A stretch of DNA of 64,000 nt, from assembly GCF_000185905.1 (NCBI RefSeq), contig NC_014923.1:1612001-1676000 (forward strand), given 5' to 3'. Under the pieces are notes generated by a model, which worked only from the letters and a program-made list of their open reading frames with translations, had not been told where the DNA came from and searched no databases. The stretch is from Mesorhizobium ciceri biovar biserrulae WSM1271 (GTDB taxonomy: Bacteria; Pseudomonadota; Alphaproteobacteria; Rhizobiales; Rhizobiaceae). The translations under genes were made by a program, and so were the position numbers. Positions 55,754 through 64,000 of this stretch are shown one piece after another. Every line of letters begins with the position of its first letter. Position 1 is the first letter of the stretch.

Positions 55754-55764
55754 AGCGATTGTGA

Positions 55765-57648
55765 TCAGTCCGCTGCGACCTGCGTCGTGCCAAGCACGTC
55801 ACGCAGTTTCGCTGCCAGTTGCTCGATGGTGAAGGGCTTGGCGAGGAAATGCACGTCGTGGTCGAGCACGCCGTTGTGGACCACGGCGTTCCTGGTGAAG
55901 CCGGTGGTGAAGATCACCTTCAGCAGCGGCATGCGGGCAACGGCCTCTTCCGCCAGCTTGCGGCCGTTCATGACGGGCATGACGATGTCGGTGAACAGCA
56001 GGGCGACCTTCGGGTTTTCCGCCAGTTTCTGCAACGCTTCCTCGCCACTCGCGGCATCAATGACGGTGTATCCGAGTTCGCGTATGGCCTCGGTGGTGGA
56101 GACCCGCACGCGGGCATCATCCTCGACGACAAGGATCGTTTCGGCGACCGGTGCGGCGGAGTTGTCGCCGCGCCCGGTGGGCACGGCCGGCTCTTCGGCG
56201 CCGAAATACCGCGGCAAGTAGATCTTGATTGTCGTGCCTTCGCCGGGCTCGGAATAGATGTTGACGTGGCCGCCCGACTGTTTGACGAAGCCGAACACCT
56301 GGCTCAATCCAAGGCCGGTGCCCTTGTTGACCGGCTTGGTGGTGAAGAAGGGTTCGAAGGCCTTGGCCATGACATCGGGGGTCATGCCCGAACCGGTATC
56401 GCTGACGGCGATCATCACATACTGGCCGGCCGCGACTTCTGCATGGGCGGCGGCGTAGCTGTCGTCGAGATGGCTGTTGGCGGTCTCGATGGTCAGCTTG
56501 CCGTCATCGCCCATGGCGTCGCGGGCGTTGACGGCCAGGTTGAGAACGGCGTTCTCGATCTGGCTCGGGTCGGCATGGGTTTTCCACAAGCCCCCCGCCA
56601 GCACCGTTTCGATGAGGATGGTTTCGCCGAGTGCCCGACGGATCAGGTCGGACATCCCGGTCAGCAGGCGGTTGGCGTCGACGATCTGCGGCGCCAGCGG
56701 CTGCTGACGCGAGAAGGCGAGCAGCCGGGCCGTCAGATTGGCGGCACGGGTCGCGGCATCGATCGCCGCGTCGATGAATTGTGCGATGTCGTGCTCGCCG
56801 CGCGCCAGCTTGCGCTGGGCGAGGTTCATGGCGCTGATGATCACCGCCAGCATGTTGTTGAAGTCGTGGGCGATGCCGCCTGTAAGCTGGCCGACCGCCT
56901 CCATCTTGTGCATCTGGCGGATCTGGGATTCTGCCTTTTCACGTGTCTCGATCTCTCTGCCGAGCGCGACGTTCTTGCGCACCAACTCCTCCTGGGCGAC
57001 CGCCACCTCAAGGAAGCGGCGGCGCGATTCCCTGATCGCGTAGCCGGCAAGCAGGAAGATCGCCAGCAGTGCCGCCACCGAACCGATGCGTAGCCAGGTC
57101 TCGACCTGGTCGGTATGCGCGTCGCGCGCGGCGACGGCTGCGGCGCTGATGCGTCGGACCGTATCCATGCTGGTTCGGATTTCGTCCATGACTGCCTTGC
57201 CCTGGCCGCTGCGAATCAGATCCAGCGCTTTCGTCGCATTGCCCTGGTCGTACAGGGCAATCGTCTCGGCCAGTTCAGCCTGCTTTTGCGAAAGCGCGTC
57301 CTTGATGTGGTTGATCGGCTGGACGAACTGGTCGTCGGGGGCGGTCAAGCTGTCGATACGGGCAAGTTGCCCCGGAATGGCGCCGACAGCGCTCCGGTAG
57401 GGTTCGAGATAGGATTTCTCGCCGGTCAGCAGGTAGCCACGCTGGCCGTTCTCGGCTTCCTGTGCCAGAGAAAGCAGACCCGAAAGCAATTGCTGATATT
57501 CGATTGCCTCGCGCGCGGCGGCGCGGTTGGCCCGCTGTTCCTCGACCAGCATGGCACGGCTGCCGACAATAAGCGCCAGCACCGCAAAGCCCGCGACAAG
57601 CGGGAGCGATTGCCATCGCATGGCACGTCGAAACCGAGCAATCATCAT
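55765..57648 (-). CDS. Hybrid sensor histidine kinase with CHASE3 and receiver domains
   Basis: This 627-residue membrane protein has an N-terminal helix, a CHASE3-like extracytoplasmic sensor (about 40-180) and a second helix (about 185-205). A histidine kinase core follows: H-box with GGIAHDFNNMLAV, HATPase with NLAVNARDAM, DTGSGM and GTGLGLSQVFGF. The receiver domain is last (VVEDDARVRV, phosphoacceptor Asp in LLFTDIVMPVMNG). GGIAHDFNN is typical of kinases in this class, which often control PAS-linked outputs. No separate response regulator is adjacent. Confidence 0.93.
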   Translation of the reverse strand: MMIARFRRAMRWQSLPLVAGFAVLALIVGSRAMLVEEQRANRAAAREAIEYQQLLSGLLSLAQEAENGQRGYLLTGEKSYLEPYRSAVGAIPGQLARIDSLTAPDDQFVQPINHIKDALSQKQAELAETIALYDQGNATKALDLIRSGQGKAVMDEIRTSMDTVRRISAAAVAARDAHTDQVETWLRIGSVAALLAIFLLAGYAIRESRRRFLEVAVAQEELVRKNVALGREIETREKAESQIRQMHKMEAVGQLTGGIAHDFNNMLAVIISAMNLAQRKLARGEHDIAQFIDAAIDAATRAANLTARLLAFSRQQPLAPQIVDANRLLTGMSDLIRRALGETILIETVLAGGLWKTHADPSQIENAVLNLAVNARDAMGDDGKLTIETANSHLDDSYAAAHAEVAAGQYVMIAVSDTGSGMTPDVMAKAFEPFFTTKPVNKGTGLGLSQVFGFVKQSGGHVNIYSEPGEGTTIKIYLPRYFGAEEPAVPTGRGDNSAAPVAETILVVEDDARVRVSTTEAIRELGYTVIDAASGEEALQKLAENPKVALLFTDIVMPVMNGRKLAEEAVARMPLLKVIFTTGFTRNAVVHNGVLDHDVHFLAKPFTIEQLAAKLRDVLGTTQVAAD

Positions 57649-57879
57649 CTGCTATGCCGAACCAAAAGAATTCCCCGCAGGCAGCATTTCGTAGGCGGCG
57701 CCGGGGCGGAAGGCAATATGCCGGCTTCTGGAGCCGGCAATTGGCCGCCAGCCTTGCGAAACCTTCGTCATTTGGCTAAGGAGGCCGCGCATTCAGCGGC
57801 CGGCGTCAGCCGGCCTTCCGCTTTTCGGGATTCCGGCTTTTGGCTGGGATCCGGCTTCAGGCAAAGGCATTTCGCTCCC

Positions 57880-59133
57880 ATGGCGCGCATCGTGATGAAA
57901 TTCGGCGGAACCTCGGTCGCCGACATCGCCCGCATCCGCAACGTGGCGCGTCACGTCAAACGCGAGGTCGACGCCGGCCATGAGGTGGCGGTGGTCGTTT
58001 CGGCGATGGCCGGGAAGACCAACGAACTGGTCGGCTGGACGCGTGAGGCCTCGCCGATGCATGACGCACGCGAATATGATGCGGTCGTCGCTTCCGGCGA
58101 GCAGGTCACGGCCGGCCTGCTGGCCATCACTTTGCAGAACATGGGCGTGCACGCCCGCTCCTGGCAGGGCTGGCAGATCCCGATCAAGACCGATAATGCG
58201 CATGGGGCGGCGCGCATCCTCGACATTGACGGTGCGTTCCTGATCAAGCGCTTCGGCGAGGGCCAGGTGGCGGTGATTGCCGGGTTCCAGGGCATCGGCC
58301 CGGACAATCGTATTGCCACGCTCGGCCGCGGCGGCTCCGACACCAGTGCTGTCGCCATCGCTGCGGCGGTCAAAGCCGATCGCTGTGACATCTACACCGA
58401 TGTCGACGGGGTCTACACCACCGATCCACGCATCGAGCCCAAGGCGCGGCGGCTGGCCAAGATCTCGTTCGAGGAAATGCTTGAAATGGCCTCGCTCGGC
58501 GCCAAGGTTCTGCAGGTGCGTTCGGTCGAGCTTGCCATGGTGCACAGGGTGCGTACCTTCGTGCGGTCGTCCTTCGACGATCCCGATGCGCCCGGAATGG
58601 GGGATTTGCTCAATCCGCCCGGAACGCTCATTTGCGACGAGGAAGAGATCGTGGAACAGCAGGTCGTCACCGGAATTGCCTACGCCAAGGACGAAGCGCA
58701 GATTTCACTGCGCCGGGTCGGCGACCGGCCGGGCGTTGCCGCCGGCATCTTCGGGCCGCTGGCCGAGGCCAACATCAATGTCGACATGATCGTCCAGAAC
58801 ATTTCCGAGGACGGCAAGTTCACCGACATGACCTTTACCGTGCCGTCGGGCGATGTCGACAAGGCGCTGGCCGTGCTTGAACGCCTCAAGGCCTCGATCG
58901 GCTACGATGTCGTGCAGTCGGAAGCCGGCATGTCGAAAGTTTCGGTCATCGGCATCGGCATGAGGAGCCATGCCGGCGTCGCCGCCACCGCTTTCAAGGC
59001 GCTGGCCGACAAATCGATCAACATCCGCGCCATCACGACCTCGGAGATCAAGATTTCGATCCTGATCGACGGCCCGTATACGGAACTTGCGGTTCGTACT
59101 TTGCATTCCGTCTACGGTCTGGATAAGCAGTAG
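57880..59133 (+). CDS. lysC: Aspartate kinase
   Basis: This 417-residue enzyme phosphorylates aspartate at the start of lysine, methionine and threonine synthesis. It has the nucleotide/aspartate loop KFGGTSV near the N-terminus, GRGGSDTSAV and two C-terminal ACT domains (about 265-415) for feedback regulation. Length is typical. I start at MARIVMKFGG (57880); the frame continues upstream to 57115 but that part overlaps the kinase gene. lysA at the other end of this window is in the same pathway. Confidence 0.97.
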   Translation: MARIVMKFGGTSVADIARIRNVARHVKREVDAGHEVAVVVSAMAGKTNELVGWTREASPMHDAREYDAVVASGEQVTAGLLAITLQNMGVHARSWQGWQIPIKTDNAHGAARILDIDGAFLIKRFGEGQVAVIAGFQGIGPDNRIATLGRGGSDTSAVAIAAAVKADRCDIYTDVDGVYTTDPRIEPKARRLAKISFEEMLEMASLGAKVLQVRSVELAMVHRVRTFVRSSFDDPDAPGMGDLLNPPGTLICDEEEIVEQQVVTGIAYAKDEAQISLRRVGDRPGVAAGIFGPLAEANINVDMIVQNISEDGKFTDMTFTVPSGDVDKALAVLERLKASIGYDVVQSEAGMSKVSVIGIGMRSHAGVAATAFKALADKSINIRAITTSEIKISILIDGPYTELAVRTLHSVYGLDKQ

Positions 59134-59216
59134 CGAGAACGATTTGAGTTGTTGCGTGTGCGCCGGTCGCGGTGGAAACTGCGGCGGGCAGAATGCCCAT
59201 TGGAGAACAAGCCGCG

Positions 59217-61487
59217 ATGCGTGATCAGGCCAGTGGCCCGCGCGTTTTGCTCAAACGGCTCCGCGAGCTCATGCAGGAGCCGCTGGAGCCGCAGGAGCGG
59301 CTTGACCGGATTGTGCGCGACATCGCCTCAAACATGGTCGCGGAAGTCTGCTCGCTCTATGTGCTGCGTGCCGATTCGGTGCTCGAACTCTACGCCACCG
59401 AAGGTCTGAACCCGAACGCCGTCCATTTGGCGCAGTTGCGGCTGGGCCAAGGCCTGGTCGGCACGATCGCCGCCAGCGCGCGGCCGCTCAACCTGTCCAA
59501 TGCGCAGGAACACCCTGCCTTCGCCTACCTGCCGGAGACCGGGGAAGAGATCTACAACTCGTTCCTGGGCGTGCCGGTGCTGCGGGCAGGGCGCACGCTG
59601 GGCGTGCTGGTGGTGCAGAACAAGACCATGCGCCACTACCGCGACGACGAGGTCGAGGCGCTGGAAACCACGGCGATGGTGATCGCCGAGATGATCGCCA
59701 CCGGCGATCTGGCGCGGCTGACCCGGCCCGGCCTCGAACTCGATCTGCGCCGTCCTGTCAGCTTCACCGGCCTGTCCTTCAATGAAGGCGTCGGGCTTGG
59801 CCATGTCGTGCTGCACGAGCCGCGCATCGTCGTCACCAATCTGTTCAACGAGGACAGCGAGGAAGAGGTTCGCCGGTTGGAGACCTCACTCAGCTCGCTC
59901 AGGCTGTCCATCGACGACATGCTGGAACGCCGCGACGTCGCCTTCGAGGGCGAGCATCGCCAGGTGCTGGAAGCCTATCGCATGTTCGCCAACGATCGCG
60001 GCTGGGTGCGACGGCTGGAAGAGGCGATCCGCAACGGCCTGACGGCCGAAGCGGCGGTGGAAAAGGTGCAGAGCGACATGCGCGCCCGCATGCTGCACAT
60101 GACCGATCCCTATCTGCGCGAGCGGATGAGCGATTTCGACGACCTCGCCAACCGCCTGCTGCGCCAGCTGATGGGGCGCGGGCCGGAAGATGTCGCGGCA
60201 TCGCTGCCTAAGGACGCCATCATCGTCGCCCGTTCGATGGGGGCTGCCGAACTGCTCGATTATCCCCGCGACAAGATGCGCGGGCTGGTGCTCGAGGACG
60301 GTGCAGCGACCAGCCACGTCGTCATCGTCGCGCGTGCCATGGGCATCCCCGTCGCCGGCCAGATGAAGGGCGCTGTTTCCATGGCGGAAAACGGCGATGC
60401 CATCATCGTCGACGGCGAGGAGGGCGTGATCCATTTGCGGCCGCAGCCAGATCTCGAGGCCGCCTATGCCGAAAAAGTGCGTTTCAGGGCGCGCCGGCAA
60501 GAGGTCTACCGCGAACTGCGCAAGAAGCCGTCGACGACCAGGGATGGTGTCCAGGTCGATTTGCTGATGAATGCCGGTCTCGCCGTCGACCTGCCGCAGC
60601 TTGCCGAAGCGGGTGCGGCCGGCATCGGTCTGTTCCGCACCGAATTGCAATTCATGGTCGCTTCCACCTTTCCCCGGGCCGAGGCCCAGGAAAAGCTCTA
60701 CCGCGACGTGCTCGAAGCGGCGCGCGGCAAGCCCGTCACCTTCCGCACCATCGACATTGGCGGCGACAAGGTGCTGCCCTATTTCAAGGGCGCGATCCAG
60801 GAAGAGAACCCGGCGCTTGGCTGGCGGGCGATCCGCCTGACGCTCGACCGGCCGGGCCTGCTGCGCACCCAGATCCGCGCTTTGCTCAAGGCCAGCGGCG
60901 GCCGCGAATTGAAGCTGATGCTGCCGATGGTGACCGAACTCGGCGAGATCGCCCAGGCACGCGAGATCATCGACCGCGAGGTGCGGCATTTGTCGCGCTT
61001 TGCCCATCATTTGCCGACCAGCCTGAAGCTGGGGGCGATGCTTGAAGTGCCGTCGCTGCTGTTCCAGCTCGATGAATTGATGAAAGCGGTCGATTTCGTC
61101 TCGGTCGGTTCGAACGATTTGTTCCAGTTCGTCATGGCCGTCGACCGCGGCAACACGCAACTGGCCAACCGCTTCGACACGCTGTCGGCACCCTTCTTGC
61201 GCGTCCTCAAGCAGATCGCCGATGCCGGCGTCCGCAATCACACGCCGGTGACGCTGTGCGGCGAACTCGCCGGCAAGCCGATCTCGGCGATGGCGTTGAT
61301 CGGCCTTGGTTTCCGCTCGATCTCGATGTCGCCGGCCTCGATCGGGCCGGTCAAGGCGATGCTGACGGAACTGCCGCTGGACGAATTGAAGGCGTTTTTC
61401 GACGACAATCTGATGGCTCCGGCACAGGGCCTGCCGATGCGGGCGCTGCTGCAGGCCTTTGCCGACGACCGTTCGATCCCGTTATAG
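59217..61487 (+). CDS. ptsP: Phosphoenolpyruvate phosphotransferase PtsP (EI-Ntr)
   Basis: This 756-residue enzyme starts the nitrogen PTS, moving phosphate from PEP to NPr and then PtsN. It has an N-terminal GAF domain (about 15-165), a PEP-utiliser mobile domain with phosphohistidine in [18 protein letters not shown], and the PEP-binding TIM barrel ([26 protein letters not shown]). GAF may sense nitrogen metabolites such as glutamine. I start at [10 protein letters not shown] (59217) by family pattern; an ATG at 59172 would add 15 residues. Downstream of lysC, upstream of prfA. Confidence 0.94.
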   Translation: MRDQASGPRVLLKRLRELMQEPLEPQERLDRIVRDIASNMVAEVCSLYVLRADSVLELYATEGLNPNAVHLAQLRLGQGLVGTIAASARPLNLSNAQEHPAFAYLPETGEEIYNSFLGVPVLRAGRTLGVLVVQNKTMRHYRDDEVEALETTAMVIAEMIATGDLARLTRPGLELDLRRPVSFTGLSFNEGVGLGHVVLHEPRIVVTNLFNEDSEEEVRRLETSLSSLRLSIDDMLERRDVAFEGEHRQVLEAYRMFANDRGWVRRLEEAIRNGLTAEAAVEKVQSDMRARMLHMTDPYLRERMSDFDDLANRLLRQLMGRGPEDVAASLPKDAIIVARSMGAAELLDYPRDKMRGLVLEDGAATSHVVIVARAMGIPVAGQMKGAVSMAENGDAIIVDGEEGVIHLRPQPDLEAAYAEKVRFRARRQEVYRELRKKPSTTRDGVQVDLLMNAGLAVDLPQLAEAGAAGIGLFRTELQFMVASTFPRAEAQEKLYRDVLEAARGKPVTFRTIDIGGDKVLPYFKGAIQEENPALGWRAIRLTLDRPGLLRTQIRALLKASGGRELKLMLPMVTELGEIAQAREIIDREVRHLSRFAHHLPTSLKLGAMLEVPSLLFQLDELMKAVDFVSVGSNDLFQFVMAVDRGNTQLANRFDTLSAPFLRVLKQIADAGVRNHTPVTLCGELAGKPISAMALIGLGFRSISMSPASIGPVKAMLTELPLDELKAFFDDNLMAPAQGLPMRALLQAFADDRSIPL

Positions 61488-61497
61488 CAGCCTCATC

Positions 61498-62577
61498 ATG
61501 GTCAATTTGCCCCGCGATCGTATGGATCAAGTCGTCAAGCGTTTCGAGATGCTCGAAGCGCAGATGTCGGCCGGCCCGGCCCCGGACGCCTATGTGCGGA
61601 TGGCGTCCGAATATGCCGAAATCCAGGACATGGTGGCCAAGGTCAGGGCGCTGCGTGCGGCCGAGCATGAACAGGCCGACCTCGAAGCCATGCTTGCCGA
61701 CAGGGGCACCGACGCCGAGATGCGGGCGCTGGCCGAGGCCGAGCTGCCAGGGGTCGAGGATCGCATCGAGGCGCTGCAGAAGGACATTCAGATCCTGCTG
61801 TTGCCCAGGGATGCCGCCGACGACAAGAACGCCATTCTCGAAATCCGCGCCGGCACCGGCGGCGATGAGGCCGCGCTTTTCGCCGGCGACCTGTTTCGCA
61901 TGTACGAACGCTACGCCGCCGAACGCGGCTGGCGTTTCGAGACCGCCTCGGCCAGCGATGGCGATGCCGGCGGCTACAAGGAAATCATCGCCACGGTGTC
62001 GGGCAAGGGCGTCTTTGCGCATCTGAAATTCGAATCCGGCGTGCATCGCGTGCAGCGCGTGCCGGCGACCGAGGCCAGCGGGCGCATCCACACGTCGGCG
62101 GCAACCGTCGCGGTGCTGCCCGAGGCCGAAGAGGTCGACATCGACATCAGGGCCGAAGACATCCGCATCGACACGATGCGCGCCTCGGGTTCGGGCGGCC
62201 AGCACGTCAACACCACCGATTCGGCCGTCCGCATCACCCATCTGCCGACCGGCATCATGGTCGTGCAGGCTGAGAAATCGCAGCACCAGAACCGCGCCAA
62301 GGCGATGCAGATCCTGCGCGCCCGCCTCTATGATCTCGAACGCGGCAAGGCTGACGAGGAGCGCTCCGAATCGCGCAAGTCACAGGTCGGCTCCGGTGAC
62401 CGCTCGGAACGCATCCGCACCTATAATTTCCCGCAAGGGCGCGTCACCGACCATCGCATCAATTTGACGCTCTACAAGCTCGACCGGGTGATGATGGGCG
62501 AACTCGACGAGATCATCAACGCGCTGATCGCCGATCATCAGTCCAAGCTGCTCGCCGACATCGGCATCGATGACTGA
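61498..62577 (+). CDS. prfA: Peptide chain release factor 1
   Basis: This 359-residue factor reads UAA and UAG. The stop-codon recognition PxT motif is PAT (in RVPATEASG) and the peptidyl-hydrolysis GGQ motif is in [15 protein letters not shown]. Length and the [10 protein letters not shown] motif are standard. It overlaps prmC by 8 nt, so factor and its methylase are co-translated. Confidence 0.98.
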   Translation: MVNLPRDRMDQVVKRFEMLEAQMSAGPAPDAYVRMASEYAEIQDMVAKVRALRAAEHEQADLEAMLADRGTDAEMRALAEAELPGVEDRIEALQKDIQILLLPRDAADDKNAILEIRAGTGGDEAALFAGDLFRMYERYAAERGWRFETASASDGDAGGYKEIIATVSGKGVFAHLKFESGVHRVQRVPATEASGRIHTSAATVAVLPEAEEVDIDIRAEDIRIDTMRASGSGGQHVNTTDSAVRITHLPTGIMVVQAEKSQHQNRAKAMQILRARLYDLERGKADEERSESRKSQVGSGDRSERIRTYNFPQGRVTDHRINLTLYKLDRVMMGELDEIINALIADHQSKLLADIGIDD

Positions 62578-63442
62578 CCTGCCCAACGCGCTCGGGCCGC
62601 TGCTGCGGGAAGCGCGGGCTCGGCTCGGCAGCACCGTCGACGACCCGGCGCTCGATGCCAGGCTGATCGTCGAGCATTTCTCGGGCACGACGCGCACGCA
62701 AGCCATTGCGGACCCCGAACGCAGGGTCGGCGCCGGCGCTGTTGCCGAAATCGATGCCGCCTTGAGACGCCGCGCCGGCGGCGAACCTGTGCATCGCATC
62801 CTCGGCTATCGTGAATTCTACGGTTTGCGCCTGTCGCTGTCGCCGGAAACGCTGGAACCGCGGCCGGATACCGAAACGCTGGTCGAGGCGATATTGCCCT
62901 TCGTCAAGGCGGTTGCGACGCAGGAAGGCGAGTGTCGCATCCTCGATCTTGGCACCGGCACCGGCGCCATTGCGCTGGCGCTGCTCAGCGTCGTGCCGAC
63001 GGCTAATGCCACCGGCGTCGATCTGTCCGCGGGTGCGCTGGCGACGGCGGCCCGCAATGCCGGGCAACTGGGCCTTGCGGGCCGGTTCACGGCGCTGCAG
63101 TCGGACTGGTTCGAAAAAGTTTCCGGCCGGTACCATGTAATTGTCGCAAACCCTCCCTATATATCCTCCGAAGACATTGGAAATCTGCAGGACGAAGTCC
63201 TCAATTTCGACCCGCGCCTAGCCCTGGATGGCGGCGCGGACGGTCTGAACCCCTACAGAACCATCGCTGCGGAAGCGGCAAGGTTTTTGGAAATTGAAGG
63301 CAGAATTGCGGTCGAGATCGGCCATACGCAACGCAACGAGGTCTGCGAGATATTCACTGCAGCCGGCTACGTGCCGGGCAGTGTTTTCCGTGACCTCGGT
63401 GGAAACGACAGGGTTATTGTCTTTGAAAGGATAAAGCCTTGA
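62570..63442 (+). CDS. prmC: Release factor glutamine methyltransferase
   Basis: This 290-residue enzyme methylates the glutamine of the release factor GGQ motif. It has SAM motif [16 protein letters not shown] and the NPPY motif ([13 protein letters not shown]) that binds the glutamine. It overlaps prfA by 8 nt, the common arrangement for this pair. Confidence 0.96.
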   Translation: MTDLPNALGPLLREARARLGSTVDDPALDARLIVEHFSGTTRTQAIADPERRVGAGAVAEIDAALRRRAGGEPVHRILGYREFYGLRLSLSPETLEPRPDTETLVEAILPFVKAVATQEGECRILDLGTGTGAIALALLSVVPTANATGVDLSAGALATAARNAGQLGLAGRFTALQSDWFEKVSGRYHVIVANPPYISSEDIGNLQDEVLNFDPRLALDGGADGLNPYRTIAAEAARFLEIEGRIAVEIGHTQRNEVCEIFTAAGYVPGSVFRDLGGNDRVIVFERIKP

Positions 63443-63745
63443 CGCAGTGCAAAAAAGCGCTTGGCAATGCCGGGGAATGCGGCTAGGGTCGCCTTAACCG
63501 GATGAGACGAAGCAGGCAGTGCTCTTAGCGATTCGGTTTTCCTTGGAAATAGCTGCCTTCTTGCGCAAACGATGCCCAAGCTTCGTGCGGGAATCGTCCG
63601 GCAAGTGATGTAACCGGAACAGGATGACACGTGGCGCCAACGCAATCGATGCGGGCGAACGCCGGTGAAGAGACGAAACGGCTGGCTGCATGAGCGCCTC
63701 CGTTCGTGAAGAGTTTTTCGAAAATTTCAAAATGAAGAGAGTTTG
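63443..63745. other. 303-nt region upstream of the DUF4167 gene
   Basis: A promoter-like pair TTGGCA (63461-63466) and TAGGGT (63484-63489), spacer 17 nt, is just after prmC. If used it gives an about 250-nt 5' leader for the DUF4167 gene. No supported gene or known riboswitch motif is seen. Confidence 0.5.
63461..63489 (+). promoter_or_regulatory. Candidate sigma70 promoter for the DUF4167 gene
   Basis: TTGGCA and TAGGGT are 17 nt apart. It would give a long leader before the ATG at 63746. Moderate match to consensus, so tentative. Confidence 0.5.
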
Positions 63746-64000
63746 ATGAGGCCACAACAGCAGAACAGGCGCATGCGCGGTCGCAACAACAATGGCGGCG
63801 GCGGTGGTAACAATAACAACAATAACAACAACAACAACCGCAAGGGGCCTAATCCCCTGACGCGCAACTACGAGAGCAATGGCCCGGACGTGAAGATCCG
63901 CGGTTCGGCTCAGCAGATCGCCGAAAAATACGCCACCCTTGCCCGTGATTCACACAGCTCCGGCGACCGGGTCATGGCGGAGAACTATCTCCAGCACGCC
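63746..64000 (+). CDS. DUF4167 domain protein, N-terminal part, runs off the window
   Basis: The ATG at 63746 opens a frame of 85 residues to the window edge, starting MRPQQQNRRMRGRNNN. A glycine run and nine asparagines follow, then RKGPNPLTRNYESNGPDVKIRG and SAQQIAEKYATLARDSHSSGDR, the conserved DUF4167 N-terminal block. The arginine/glycine/asparagine-rich start suggests RNA or nucleic-acid contact; the family function is unknown. The (AAC/AAT)n codon tract (about 63809-63838) may vary in length among strains. It follows prmC, a conserved rhizobial order. Confidence 0.9.
   Translation, partial: MRPQQQNRRMRGRNNNGGGGGNNNNNNNNNNRKGPNPLTRNYESNGPDVKIRGSAQQIAEKYATLARDSHSSGDRVMAENYLQHA

Noticed and set aside
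57115..57879. Upstream extension of the lysC frame
   Set aside because: It overlaps the oppositely oriented histidine kinase gene and lacks aspartokinase sequence; ATG 57880 matches the family start.
57649..57879. Lysine riboswitch upstream of lysC
   Set aside because: Only small GC hairpins (ggccggc-gtca-gccggcc) are seen; no lysine-aptamer core is recognisable.

Overview
This window is chromosomal DNA from a GC-rich alphaproteobacterium of the order Rhizobiales, most like Mesorhizobium and relatives. The evidence is the gene order (secA, parvulin PPIase, argJ, mutT; lysC, ptsP, prfA, prmC, DUF4167; TIGR02302, lysA, small lipoprotein, argH, tlpA), GTG/TTG starts beside good Shine-Dalgarno sites, and rhizobial-type palindromic intergenic repeats. 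Assignments come from reading the translated sequence; no database search was run.

Layout. 1-7.2 kb is backbone: a truncated TIGR02302 protein, a threonine/serine dehydratase, lysA, a small lipoprotein, argH and divergent tlpA. 7.2-21.8 kb is a sensing and uptake block: an MHYT-PAS-GGDEF-EAL protein, a ugpBAEC-type glycerol-3-phosphate ABC importer, a convergent fbpABC-type iron importer with a RirA-like site, an ECF sigma factor with a NrsF/DUF1109 anti-sigma factor, and a PAS-GGDEF cyclase. 21.9-31.8 kb holds hbdA-etfA-etfB, a rhomboid protease, a cobalamin adenosyltransferase, an SDR, a YihY membrane protein, a DMT transporter, gluQRS, an AlkA-type glycosylase and an HNH nuclease. 31.8-33.4 kb is an intergenic repeat split by an IS110-family element. 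33.4-39.3 kb has dsbB, a DedA-like protein, tRNA-Leu(CAA), a coiled-coil orphan and a polysaccharide flippase/acetyltransferase pair. 39.8-54.9 kb runs secA, PPIase, tetR, argJ, GNAT, mutT, an orphan Flp pilin, a BioC-like methyltransferase, comF, grxC, a nitrilase, DUF1178, an orphan with an HEATH motif, a marR/DMT pair, a flavin reductase and ubiG. 55-64 kb ends with a DUF1089 protein, a hybrid histidine kinase, lysC, ptsP, prfA, prmC and the start of a DUF4167 gene.

Main discovery. The IS110 element (32191-33340) sits in a rhizobial intergenic repeat and duplicates only a dinucleotide (AG on +, CT on -). The noncoding stretch upstream of its recombinase folds into a 5' stem-loop followed by two loops. 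Those loops carry, in order, short sequences matching left target, right target, left donor and right donor, as expected for a bridge RNA. The donor guide matches the predicted circle junction over 9 nt. The same junction would join a TTGACA -35 in the right end to a TATCTA -10 in the left end with 17-nt spacing. Element ends, guides and promoter were read from the sequence separately and agree. The recombinase frame has no ATG, GTG or TTG ahead of its first catalytic Asp, so its start codon is ATT or lost.

Other regulatory finds are an ECF-type autoregulatory promoter, a RirA-like IRO motif, paired MarR operator-like repeats, intra-operon attenuator hairpins, several terminators, and several rhizobial palindromic elements.
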